Source of the DNA: Paguma larvata
Taxonomy: Eukaryota > Chordata > Mammalia > Carnivora > Viverridae
DNA length: 64,000 bases
NCBI GenBank assembly: GCA_030068075.1
Contig: CM057844.1
Coordinates: 12,570,001-12,634,000, forward strand
Direction: 5' to 3'
Every line of letters begins with the position of its first letter. Position 1 is the stretch's first letter. The notes below the pieces were generated by a model. The model did not search any database, was not told where the DNA came from, and saw only the letters and a list, made by a program, of their open reading frames with translations. Made by a program: the position numbers and the translations under genes. Positions 55,631 through 64,000 of this stretch are shown here, one piece after another.

Positions 55631-56097
55631 TACAGGCAATATTTTTCTCCTTTGAATATTATTCATTTTCTTTTTCTTATTACATATGTAATAATGCTCA
55701 TTGTAACATACAAAATAGATGGACATACAAAAATAAGATAATGATTGTTTAACTTTAGGCTCCTGACCTTTCAAAAGGCATTTGTGTCATATTAAACACC
55801 CATATATGTGGGTCTCTTACTGGTCAAATTTATATGGATATTCTTGTAAAATTTCTGCTAATTTTTTTTCTTCTACATTTGCATACTTGATACTTTTGGG
55901 AGTTATTTTTATATGGGCAGTGAGATATGGATGTAGTTTTATTTTCTTCTATAAATAATCAATGATCAAGTAAAGCATCTATTCCTAGTGAATTGAAATT
56001 CCACTTTTGCCATATGTCTAGTTTCCATTAGTAGATGATTCTAATTCTCCACTATTCTGTATATTCATCTATTTGCCTGCTCTAGTAGCAACAGGTT

Positions 56098-56165
56098 ATT
56101 TTTTTAATTAATTTATTTATTTTGAAATAGAGACAATGTGAGTGGGGGAGGAGTAGAGAGAGAGG

Positions 56166-56199
<34 letters not shown>

Positions 56200-56334
56200 G
56201 AGAGAATCCCAAGCAGGTTCTACACTGTCAGCACAGAGCCTGAAGTGGGGCTTTGACTCATGAAACCATGAGATCATGATCTGAGCCAAAACTGAGACTT
56301 GGATGCTTAACCCACTGAACTACCCAGGTGCCCC
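56098..56334 (-). mobile_element. felid SINE, minus, with target-site duplication
   Basis: TTTATTTATTTTGAAATAGA, a repeat rich in GAGACA and GAGAGA units, TCTACACTGTCAGCACAGAG, CTGAACTACCCAGGTGCCCC. GTAGCAACAGGTT (56085-56097) and GTAGCCAACAGGTT (56335-56348) flank it. It abuts the LTR that follows. Confidence 0.95.
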
Positions 56335-56348
56335 GTAGCCAACAGGTT

Positions 56349-56875
56349 TTGATTACAGTGAGCTGAAAAATGGCCCTCCAGAAATAGTCACACATTAATC
56401 CCTGGAACTTCAAAATGTTACCTTTTTTGGAAAAAGAGTCTTTGTAGATATGATTCAGTTAAAAATTCGGGGATGAAGAAATTATCCTGGATTCTCATTG
56501 TGGATGCTATACACCATCACAGGTGTCCTTATAAGAAGAGACTGAAGTTACCAAGATAGAAGAAGAGGCAGTGTGACCACAGAGGTAGAGACAGGAATGG
56601 TACAGACACAAATCAAGGATTGCTGGCAGCCACCAAAAGCAGGAAGAGGCAAGGACAAGATTCCCCACCGCCACCCAACCCCACCCCATCCTACCCCACC
56701 AAACCCCGCCCCCACCACCCCAGTCTCTAGAGGGAGCAGGATCCTAATCCTAACACCAAGATTTCAGACTTCTGCCTTCCAGAATTGTGAAGAATAAATT
56801 TCTATCGTTTTAACCCACCAGGTTTGCAGTAGTTTGTTACAGCACCATATAGGAAATGAATATAGTAACTTTCTG
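56349..56875 (+). mobile_element. MLT1-like LTR, plus, with a C-rich block
   Basis: AATGGCCCTCCAGAAATAGT, TAATCCCTGGAACTTCAAAA, AAAAGAGTCTTTGTAGATAT, AAATTATCCTGGATTCTCAT, GTGTCCTTATAAGAAGAGAC, GGCAGCCACCAAAAGCAGGA, CTTCTGCCTTCCAGAATTGT, GAATAAATTTCTATCGTTTT (AATAAA) are in full LTR order. The C-rich block at 56663-56721 replaces the usual short CTCCCCTAGAG segment. Confidence 0.85.
56663..56721. repeat. C-rich (CCCCA)n-like block; G-quadruplex motif on the minus strand
   Basis: Eight C-runs of 3 to 5 bases: 56663-56666, 56674-56676, 56679-56682, 56684-56687, 56694-56697, 56704-56707, 56709-56713 and 56718-56721, separated by loops of at most 7. The minus strand meets the standard G4 pattern several times over; the plus strand could form an i-motif. 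Confidence 0.9.
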
Positions 56876-57525
56876 CATTCTTAACAAATGCTAAGTCAAG
56901 TCCCTAGTCATTACTCTTCTCCAAAATGGTCTTGGCTTTCTTAATCATTTAGTCTTCTAATGGGATTTAATTATTTTGACCAGGTCCAATTCAGATTGAT
57001 ATTGCATTAAATTTGTATATATTAAATTGGAATGATTTAGTATTTTTATGATAATCATCCTCCAATTCAGGAAGATATTTTCCTCATTTATTTTTGTCTT
57101 ATTTTATATGTTATAGTTTTTTTTCCATCTGACGTATATTTTTTCTCATTTTATTTATTCCTAAATATTTTCTTTTTTGGTCACTATTATGAATAATAGT
57201 TCTTTCTTACTTCTAACTTGATATTTCAGTTATGGATAAAAGCTATTGATTGTGTATAATTTATCCAATCCCTCAACCCCTAATTTCCCTGTTCTATTAG
57301 TGATTTTAGTAGTTATTTTAGTTGAGATCTCTTGAATTTGGTAAGGATACAATAAATAAGTCTTTCTCTACTGTATTTATGTGGATTTTTTTATTTACTA
57401 GTTTTATTCCATCAACTAGCACTTGTCAAACATGTTCAATTTTAATAGTAATAGAAGTTATTCCTAATTTTTCCATATTTTAATGGAGTTAGCTTCTGGG
57501 TTTTACCATTTTTTTCATGTTTTCT

Positions 57526-57694
57526 TTTTTTTAATATTTTTATAATATTTATTTACTTTTGAGAGAGAGTGCGAGCAGGGGAGGGGCAGAGAAAGAGGGA
57601 GACACAGAGTCTGAAGCAGGCTCCAGGCTCTGAGCTGTCAGCACAACCTGAGCCCAAGTTGGACACTTAACTAACTGAGCCACCCAGGTGCCCC
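57526..57694 (-). mobile_element. felid SINE, minus, with an internal deletion
   Basis: TATTTATTTACTTTTGAGAG, AAGCAGGCTCCAGGCTCTGA, GCTGTCAGCACAACCTGAGC, CTGAGCCACCCAGGTGCCCC. CATGTTTTCT flanks it at 57516-57525 and 57695-57704. Compared with other copies here, about 40 bases between TCAGCACA and ACCTGAGC are missing, which covers the tRNA-like B-box region. Confidence 0.94.
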
Positions 57695-58508
57695 CATGTT
57701 TTCTATTAAGTAAATAGTCCTTATCATGCCTACTTCTTTCCTTCTATTCAAGTTTTACTTAGAATTTTTAAGAGGAATGGATGCTGGACTTTATAAAATA
57801 CTCCTATAGTATCTAATGCTATAATCGTATAGCTTTCCCTCTCTTTAATTCCTTGAGGTAAAAAGCTTCATTGTATAGTTCAAAATTTGAAATCTCTTTG
57901 AATTCTTTGAAGAAATACTATTTGGGTGTGGCATTAATATTCTACTATTTGATTGGAATCCCTTTGCTAACACTTTGCTTCAGAAAATCTGAATCTATAC
58001 CCATGAGTAAATTAATTAAGAGCTTTATTTTGTCTATGAACCTTATCAGATTTTGGTATTAAGATTATATAAGTTTAATAAGATGAGCTGCATAGCTTTC
58101 TATAACTTTACTGCAGTCTCTAATCACTTAAATTACAGAGAAATTTTCATATTTTTAGAAGTTAGATTAAATTTAAATTTACTAGAAAACTATCCACGCT
58201 TAGTGATTTTTTAAAATGGTAGATATTTAAGTATTTGACCATCAAGTTACCGGTTATTGGCCTAACTCAATATTTTAATTCTTGTTGAATTCCATTTTAT
58301 TCAATTATAATTTTTCAAGTAATAACATCTGTTACAACATATTCATGTATAATATTCTCCGATACATTTTTAAATCTCTCATAAGTCAGTGGTTTCTCTC
58401 CCTCATGCCATAGAGTGTACATCTTTGCCTTTCTTCTCACCAATCATGCTTGCCAGTCTTACTCATCTCTTCAGTGAAATTGCTTTTTGTTTGATGTTTC
58501 CTTTCTAT

Positions 58509-58530
58509 TTTTTTTTTTTTTTTTTTTTGT
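58509..58530. repeat. T-run of about 20 bases
   Basis: A homopolymer T stretch inside the decayed L1 region. It could be the tail of a lost minus-strand retroelement, but no body follows. Confidence 0.9.
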
Positions 58531-58615
58531 AAATCAAATGCATCTTTCCTCCTCATTTATTTTGGTTTATTTTATTTGTCCTTTAGATTTCTTAATTGAA
58601 AGTGAAGTTCACTTA

Positions 58616-58842
58616 GGGGCACCTGGGTGGCTCAGTCAGTTAAGCGTCCGACTTCAGCTCAGGTCATGATCTCATGGTTCATGAGTTCAAGCCCTACATC
58701 AGGCTCTGTGCTGACAGCTTGGAGCCTGGATGGAGCCTGCTTGAGATTCTGTGTCTCGCTCTCTCTCTGCCCCTCTCCACTCACACTCTGTCTCTCTCTC
58801 TCAAAAATAAAAAATGTTAAAAAAAATTAAAGAAAAAGAAAA
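58616..58842 (+). mobile_element. felid SINE, plus, 13-bp target-site duplication
   Basis: Head GGGGCACCTGGGTGGCTCAG and AGTTAAGCGTCCGACTTCAG, close to consensus. TGAAGTTCACTTA lies at 58603-58615 and 58843-58855. GGAGCCTGGATGGAGCCTGC shows a 9-bp internal duplication. Confidence 0.97.
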
Positions 58843-59999
58843 TGAAGTTCACTTACTTATTGTCCTTTGTAAATAATAAAAGCAATAAAGACCTATTTTT
58901 GCATAATATAGTTTTAACTATATCCATAGTATTTTTCTTTTGTACAAAGTGTTCTTTTTACATTATTTTTCAAATACCTCAAATAGTGTGTAATTTCAGT
59001 TTAATTTCCTTATTGATCCAGTAATTATTTAGAAGAATACTTTTAACTTCGATCTAGTTAATGTGCTTTCTGGCCTTTTTATTACTGATTTCTAGCTTAA
59101 TTGCATCTAATCAGTGAATATAGTCTATAAAATGTCTATTTAGGATATTTTATTAAGATTTTCTTTGTGGCTGAATACATGATCAATACTGGTAGTTGCT
59201 CCATCAAAATAGGGAAGAAGGTATATTGTTTCTAGATCACAAAGAAAAAGGTCTATATTTACTGTTTGTAGGGTTCATATTCTACCATGTTTCTACTTCC
59301 ATTTAATGATTATATTCTTCAACACATTCTTCCTACTTTTTGTTTATTTGATATTTGAAACACAGAAAGCCACTTACTAACAGCTGCATTCTAATTGTAC
59401 TTTGTCACAGTTTCCTTAAATATCTACTTTGTTTTGTTTCATTCTGTATTTGGCAGATGTGACATTTGATGCATAAATTTTTACAACTATCATATCTTCT
59501 TTGCTGAATAAAATTTTTACCATTATCTAGTTTTTTTTCCTTTTCCCTATTTGATGCTTTGTCCTTGTATTCCATTTTGTTGAACATAAAGAGTCCCCCA
59601 ATTGCATCATTTCGAATTGATTTCCTGGCATATTTTCGGTAAACCCTTTATCCTCCGTATTTTATTATCACTTGGTTTTATGTATAATGGTCCTAAATAG
59701 CATGTAGCTGATGATTTTTGATTTGTGCAATCTGATCATCTCTCTACTCTGAAAGGTGAATTTGGCTGATTTAAATTCATTTTATTAAATTTATTGAATA
59801 GTATACTTGTCCAGATTATTTTATTTTTGCTCTGTGTTGTGTTGTTTTCTTTTTCCCTATAATTATACATGCATAAAAGCAGGGGTCATTGCTGGTCTTG
59901 TCATTCTGTACTTTGCATATTCCCTATCTTGAGATCCATGTTGTGAATCAATTCTTATTTGTTAGACTGTGTCCTTAAATATTTCCCTCAAGGTTCATG

Positions 60000-60575
60000 A
60001 AGTTTTATTTTCTAGAAATATTCTCTCTTCACTTCTCTTGGGACTTTGCAACTCTGAGAATAGATACCTATTACTGGTCCTGGCATATATTTTGTCTGGA
60101 TATAGGACCATAGAACCCTAGTTTTCTCTAAATTGCTTACTAATGAGAGGTCCAAGGCTGAGCATTCTAAGTGCAAGTGCCAACCCTTTCCCCACGCAAG
60201 GACCAGCAACAGCACAGCCCACTGCTGCTTCTCCTCTAGGATGACAGAATCACAAGCTAAGAAAGTACTTCCAAAGGTTCCAAGTATGTATGTGCATCTT
60301 CCCTCCAAGGCTTCTGCTGGGTGGGCCTCCCTATAGAGCAGCAAAACCTACAGACTTCAAGCTGTACCTCCCAAAATGAGCCAGCCACCTCTGCATGGGG
60401 TCCTGGGCTCTCCTTCCCACTGGCTTCTTGGAAAGTTCTGGAGCATGTGTGGCCTCAGATATTCCTTTCTGCTTCTCAGACTATTTTCTTTCTACATAGA
60501 GGAAGAAGCAGGAGTAGGGGTCCAGTGAGAAATTCTGATACATGCCCTAGGGTACCGTCATGGCTGTATACTGCA
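60000..60575. other. unassigned intergenic sequence
   Basis: Frames at 60012-60344 (minus), 60133-60336 and 60321-60677 (plus) overlap one another and the last runs into a SINE. No domain is seen. Confidence 0.35.
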
Positions 60576-60587
60576 TATTTGTATGAC

Positions 60588-60798
60588 TTTTTAAAAATTA
60601 ACTTATTTGTTTTGAGAAAGAAAGAGAGACAGAGCCAGCAGAGTCAGGGGAGACAGGGAGAAAGAGAAATAATCTAAAGCAGGCTCTGTGCTGTTAGCAC
60701 AGAGCCTGACGTGGGGTTCAAACTCACAAACTTCGAGATCATGACCTGAGCTGAAGTCAAGAGTTAGATGCTTAACAAGTAAGCCACCCAGGAGCCCC
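60588..60798 (-). mobile_element. felid SINE, minus, 12-bp target-site duplication
   Basis: AACTTATTTGTTTTGAGAAA, AAGCAGGCTCTGTGCTGTTA, AGATCATGACCTGAGCTGAA, TAAGCCACCCAGGAGCCCC. TATTTGTATGAC lies at 60576-60587 and 60799-60810. Confidence 0.95.
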
Positions 60799-60810
60799 TA
60801 TTTGTATGAC

Positions 60811-60965
60811 CCTCATATATATTTTCTCATTTTATCCTCACAACAACCTTCAAAATAGAGAGAGGACTGTATAACTCCATATTGCAGAGGAGGGAATGGA
60901 AGCTCAGGAAGTGGTTAACTTATCCAAGTTCCCATAGCTAGTGAGTCATCAGGACAGAACAGAAC
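60811..60965 (-). mobile_element. MIR, minus
   Basis: TTTTCTCATTTTATCCTCAC, AACAACCTTCAAAATAGAGA, GCAGAGGAGGGAATGGAAGC, CCCATAGCTAGTGAGTCATC match reverse MIR. The SINE on its left sits at its edge. Confidence 0.85.
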
Positions 60966-61565
60966 AAGCGTTTGAGTGTTCTGACACCTACTCCAGTAAT
61001 TTCATTACCCTAGTGGTTTTCCAAAAGTGCAGTTTGCTTTACACAGTTTCCAAACACATCAAAAATATGGCACCAGCAGTAAAAATCTCTTATCCTGTTA
61101 TCTTAGCAGCAAAAATAATCAAATAGAATTCTCAGATATTCAATAGCTGTCCACCATATATATATATTTTTTTCTTACTATTCAGTATTTCTACTCAGAC
61201 AGGTGTTCTGTTCTTTGCACAACCCTGTGAGGGGTTTGAGAGCCCATGTGATTCTCTTTGAATCATGGCCAACTTCTGGATCAAAGAGAATTGTGGAAAA
61301 TTATCTCCTGCATCACTTATAATTATCATTAATAAAATTTGTCTCAAAAGTTGCTCTTTTTTGGGGAAGAACCACAAGAGGGGGAGGATGCAGCCCAGTG
61401 ACAAATAACATCATTCCACGATGTAAGTTTGCAGTACATTGTCATTGCTAATGGGGACACAATCATTAAATTCTTCCCATGCCAGAGGTAGTCTAATATT
61501 TTATAAAAGCACACTACTGCTATTTATGCAGAGAAGTTGAAGAAAAGTGGATCTTAGCCAGCGGT
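60966..61565. other. unassigned; short (TA)n
   Basis: CCATATATATATATTTTTTT near 61154 is a short TA/T simple repeat. No gene is seen. Confidence 0.4.
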
Positions 61566-61569
61566 TTAG

Positions 61570-61690
61570 CACAGTGCTTCCCAAAGTTAAGTGCACATCA
61601 AGGACATCTGGGGGGCTTCCTGAAACACATATTTCTGGACCCCATCCCCAGAGATTCTGATTCAGCAGACCTGGGATGGCTGGAGATTCT
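61570..61690 (+). mobile_element. MER5-type hAT remnant (truncated)
   Basis: CACAGTGCTTCCCAAAGTTA, AGTGCACATCAAGGACATCT, CCCCAGAGATTCTGATTCAG and CTGGAGATTCTGCATTGC match the left two-thirds of a MER5-class element. Confidence 0.7.
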
Positions 61691-62495
61691 GCATTGCTAT
61701 GAAATTCCCAGGTGAACTCTTACCAGGCCCTTTCTGTTCTCGCACAATCCCTTTCTCTCTGATCTCCGAGCCTTGAATCTTTCTAGTTTTTAACAGCCCT
61801 TCACAATTGCTGGCTGAAGTGAGAACTGCTGAAGGTAGCACCATTTTCCAGAGTGTTTTCATTTTAATAGGATATACCGAAATACCAACTAGCTCAACAA
61901 CTAATACAAAAGATCCTGAGAAAAAGTATGCATAAATGGAGAATTCTACCTGCCCTGCACCACTCAGACTACAAGGTGAAGGTGACTACATACCTGATAG
62001 GCCATTCAAGTTAAGGCTCATTTGTTTCAGAACAGGCTCAGCATACTGGGCAGAGGCAAGGGAAGATGGAGAGCACTTAATTAGTTTTTCTTAAAGTTTC
62101 ATCTTCTTGAAAGTATGTACTCACACGCTGCTAGCTTTAGAATCGATAATACATATTTCATAAAGGAGAGAAGAAACTGTCTTAAGGTGGGAGTGGGGGT
62201 AAGGGTTGCAAAGTGAAGTAGGAAAGTACAAATATATGAAAGAATACTCAATGCATTCTCCTCAAAATGCCCAAATTAAAAAAGACTCCAGAGAGATGTG
62301 TGAAAATCTCAGCAGGAGATCTCTTGCTTTGTAGAGGAAACGTTCTGGAATAGTTGAGATATGAGACATAATTGAGAGATATGAGGTAATGAGGGTGCCA
62401 CCTCTGTTAAAAAATAATCAAAATTGTAACAACCCTGAGGGGTCAGACCTTGGCTTTATTTTTTAGCTGTCAGAGATATTAAACCTAAAGAGTAA
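61691..62495. other. unassigned intergenic sequence
   Basis: No gene or repeat family is recognised. Confidence 0.35.
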
Positions 62496-62499
62496 AAAC

Positions 62500-62935
62500 T
62501 CTGTGATATCTTGCTTCATTGTTTACTTTCAGTGACCCAGAGAAAGACCACAGGACTGCCCAGTTACCCTGGATATGCACCTGGATTTGATTTTGAATGC
62601 CAAGAGCTCTCAAAAGAGGCAATGGTGATAGGGAAAAATTATGTTACAAGATGGCCGATAGGACTAATAGGGGTATTTCAGTCCCTGCCTAAAGACTCCC
62701 CTTCCAGATTCTTCTTCCTGCCCCGCTCACTGGCTGTGCACCGAGCAGGCCAAATTACTACTAATGTGGAAGTAAAAGACTATAAATTGTTCCCTCTGCT
62801 TACTCTTTGAGGCTCAGCCCTCTGGAGAGTGATCTCCTCTGAGCCCGCAGGCCTGCCTTCCAAGATCTCTGAGTGCCACTTGGTTCTTCCACTGGGTAAT
62901 CCAAACCAGGTTCTGTAACAATGAGACAGAAGTCT
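62500..62935 (+). mobile_element. LTR-like element with a TATA box (family unassigned)
   Basis: A GC-moderate block with CAGTGACCCAGAGAAAGACC, TTACAAGATGGCCGATAGGA, CCAGATTCTTCTTCCTGCCC, then TATAAAT at 62781-62787 followed by TACTCTTTGAGGCTCAGCCC and GATCTCCTCTGAGCCCGCAG. This resembles U3-TATA-R of a gammaretrovirus-like LTR. A 99-codon frame at 62511-62810 lies inside and is probably fortuitous. No paired LTR or duplication is seen. Confidence 0.4.
62781..62787 (+). promoter_or_regulatory. TATA-like box in an LTR-like block
   Basis: TATAAAT with a CT-rich start-site-like stretch 20-35 bases downstream. Core-promoter resemblance only. Confidence 0.35.
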
Positions 62936-63079
62936 GGGAAATGTTTGACCCCATTTGTTCAAAGTTAATAGTCAAAATGTTTCTCTTAATCAATTTCCCT
63001 TCAAATTCTATTTCTAGTAGCAAAATTCCTAGTTTATACCATATCATAATAATCTGGCTGTATTTTTCACTCATTAACT

Positions 63080-63170
63080 GATCTCTAAATTTCTTGAAGG
63101 TAGCAGGTACATTTGACTAATTTTTTTGTCCCTGGTCTATAGTATAGCACCTGAAACTACTGAGGGAGTG
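63080..63170 (+). mobile_element. L2 3' end, plus
   Basis: AAATTTCTTGAAGGTAGCAG, GTCCCTGGTCTATAGTATAG and CACCTGAAACTACTGAGGGA parallel the L2 3' end (CTCCTTGAGGGCAGG, GTGCCTGGCACATAG). Confidence 0.55.
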
Positions 63171-63284
63171 AATTAACACTTCATGTTGTAGTTCCCCTGG
63201 GTCAAGATAGTATCCACATATTAAGTTATCTCTATGTCTGATGAACACAACTGAGAAGGAGAATGAGAAAATAGAAACTCATTA

Positions 63285-63440
63285 TATTAATAACCCTCAT
63301 ATTTTGAGTGCCTGCCACATGGCAGCCAATTTGCATGTATCAGCTCATGCAGTTCTGACAACTCAGTGAAGCAGAAGTGATACTGCCGTTCTATGGATAT
63401 AGAAACTGAGTCTTAGAGATAGTGATGAGGGAGCATAAGG
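63285..63440 (-). mobile_element. MIR, minus
   Basis: TTTTGAGTGCCTGCCACATG, TTGCATGTATCAGCTCATGC, CTATGGATATAGAAACTGAG, TCTTAGAGATAG match reverse MIR. Confidence 0.7.
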
Positions 63441-63554
63441 CAAGCCGACACCCCGCAAACCACTTCCCTCCCCCAGGTGAGATCCGTGTGACATTCCTCA
63501 GGCACTCCTGGCTGACCAAGAACAAAGGAAAGGAAAGAAAACAAATAGTTAACT

Positions 63555-64000
63555 GATGGAGATCACGGTCATGCAGGACATGAGTCTCCATCAGTTTACA
63601 AATATCTTAGAAAATTACAAAGAAAAAGGCAATCTTATCAATAGCCTTATCTCCAGAAACCTATAGACTATTTCCCAGAGCCCCAACATCACTCTCCCTT
63701 CCATAGTGATGAACAAAGGTAAAAGGAAATGGCAGATCAAATTAAGTTTCCTTATAACCTGCAGCCCATTGACAAATCCTTGAGGCAGGGGGAGTGTAAC
63801 AGTTCTCCAGGAACTCCCTACTGTCTTAATGTTAATGTTTTGCTAAAGGGAAAAATAATGTTAGCTCGACAATAGCTAGGCCTCCAGTATTTTGTGAGTC
63901 TTCTTTATAGCATATGAAAATCCCTTTGGAAACTTCCTCTTGTCTTGATCTCCGCCAACTCCATAGTATATAAATGGTCACCCCTCACACATAACCGCAG
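63555..64000 (+). mobile_element. endogenous retroviral LTR, U3 part, cut by the window end
   Basis: From about TGATGGAGATCACGGTCATG (63555) to the end the sequence has no recognised MER, L1 or L2 match. It has a promoter-like close: CTCCGCCAACTCCATAG, TATATAAAT at 63967-63975 and TCACCCCTCACACATAACCG. The layout fits the U3 of a class I (gamma-like) ERV LTR of carnivores. R, U5 and any internal part lie outside the window. The left boundary is a guess (TG start). Confidence 0.5.
63967..63975 (+). promoter_or_regulatory. TATA box of the edge LTR
   Basis: TATATAAAT, 25 bases before the window end, in the expected place for an LTR core promoter. Activity is not shown. Confidence 0.5.

Larger units (their letters stand above)
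55700..59990 (-). mobile_element. ancient L1 (ORF2 region), minus, about 4.3 kb with later insertions
   Basis: Reading plus, the antisense landmarks follow in order. 3' part: CACCCATATATGTGGGTCTC, TTTGCCATATGTCTAGTTTC, ATATTCATCTATTTGCCTGC. Then AGATTGATATTGCATTAAAT, TTTATTCCTAAATATTTTCT, GAGGAATGGATGCTGGACTT, CTTATCAGATTTTGGTATTA, TTTTATTACTGATTTCTAGC, TTTTTACAACTATCATATCT. It is broken by stops throughout. SINEs at 56098-56334, 57526-57694 and 58616-58842 and an LTR at 56349-56875 interrupt it. The 58090-58600 part matches weakly. Confidence 0.8.

Noticed and set aside
60321..60677. 118-codon plus-strand frame
   Set aside because: Its last third is the antisense of a felid SINE and it overlaps other frames; no domain.
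1404..60798. CRISPR-like repeated elements
   Set aside because: The recurrent 200-bp units are interspersed SINEs in both orientations, irregularly spaced, in a mammalian genome.
62511..62810. 99-codon plus-strand frame
   Set aside because: It sits inside an LTR-like block; LTRs do not encode it and there is no recognised motif.
1..64000. Nuclear mitochondrial insertion or rRNA
   Set aside because: No run of mitochondrial or ribosomal landmark sequence was recognised on either strand.

Overview
The window looks like a gene-poor stretch of a cat-family (Felidae) nuclear genome. I base this mainly on 16 copies of a tRNA-derived SINE. Their head (GGGGCACCTGGGTGGCTCAG), middle (CAGGTCATGATCTC, GCTCTGTGCTGACAGCTCAG) and CT-rich tail ending AAAAATAAATAAACATT match the felid CAN-SINE (SINEC_Fc type). 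Young L1 3' ends of carnivore type and a long list of ancient mammalian repeats (L2, MIR, MER5-type hAT elements, MLT1-like LTRs) agree. I find no protein-coding gene, rRNA, tRNA or CRISPR array that I can support. The longer open frames fall inside repeats, in a polypurine tract, or lack recognisable domains or splice context. The window is best read as intergenic, or as the inside of a very large intron.

Layout. 1-14 kb: an MLT1-like LTR, an AT-rich satellite-like tract with a SINE in it (2.45-3.08 kb), a dense cluster of MER5-type DNA transposon remnants with LTRs and a SINE inserted into them (5.8-9.2 kb), an L2 reverse-transcriptase remnant (9.4-10.0 kb), then several same-strand LTR-like copies (10.3-13.9 kb). 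14-24 kb: five SINEs among L2, MIR and LTR remnants. 24.4-24.9 kb: a 420-bp polypurine tract with 145 uninterrupted purines. 26-36 kb: three young L1 3' ends, two of them with target-site duplications, plus SINEs, MIR, MER5 and L2 pieces. 36-39 kb: mostly repeat-free AT-rich DNA that resembles conserved non-coding sequence, but one genome cannot prove that. 39-48 kb: L2 and LTR remnants, an orphan 176-codon open frame (45.4-45.9 kb) and a nested inverted SINE pair (47.2-47.75 kb). 48-55 kb: two older L1 fragments, repeat-poor DNA and a CTCF-like motif at 53.78 kb. 55.7-60 kb: a decayed minus-strand L1 about 4.3 kb long, carrying an MLT1-like LTR with a G4-forming C-rich block and three SINEs. 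60-64 kb: SINE, MIR, MER5, an LTR-like stretch with a TATA box, and at the right edge what looks like the U3 part of an endogenous retroviral LTR cut by the window end.

No genes act together here. What can be read is the layering of insertions: old hAT, MIR and L2 elements are split by MaLR-type LTRs, and these in turn by felid SINEs and L1s whose target-site duplications are still legible. Repeat family names come from recognising consensus features by eye. Boundaries without a target-site duplication are approximate, often by 10-50 bases.
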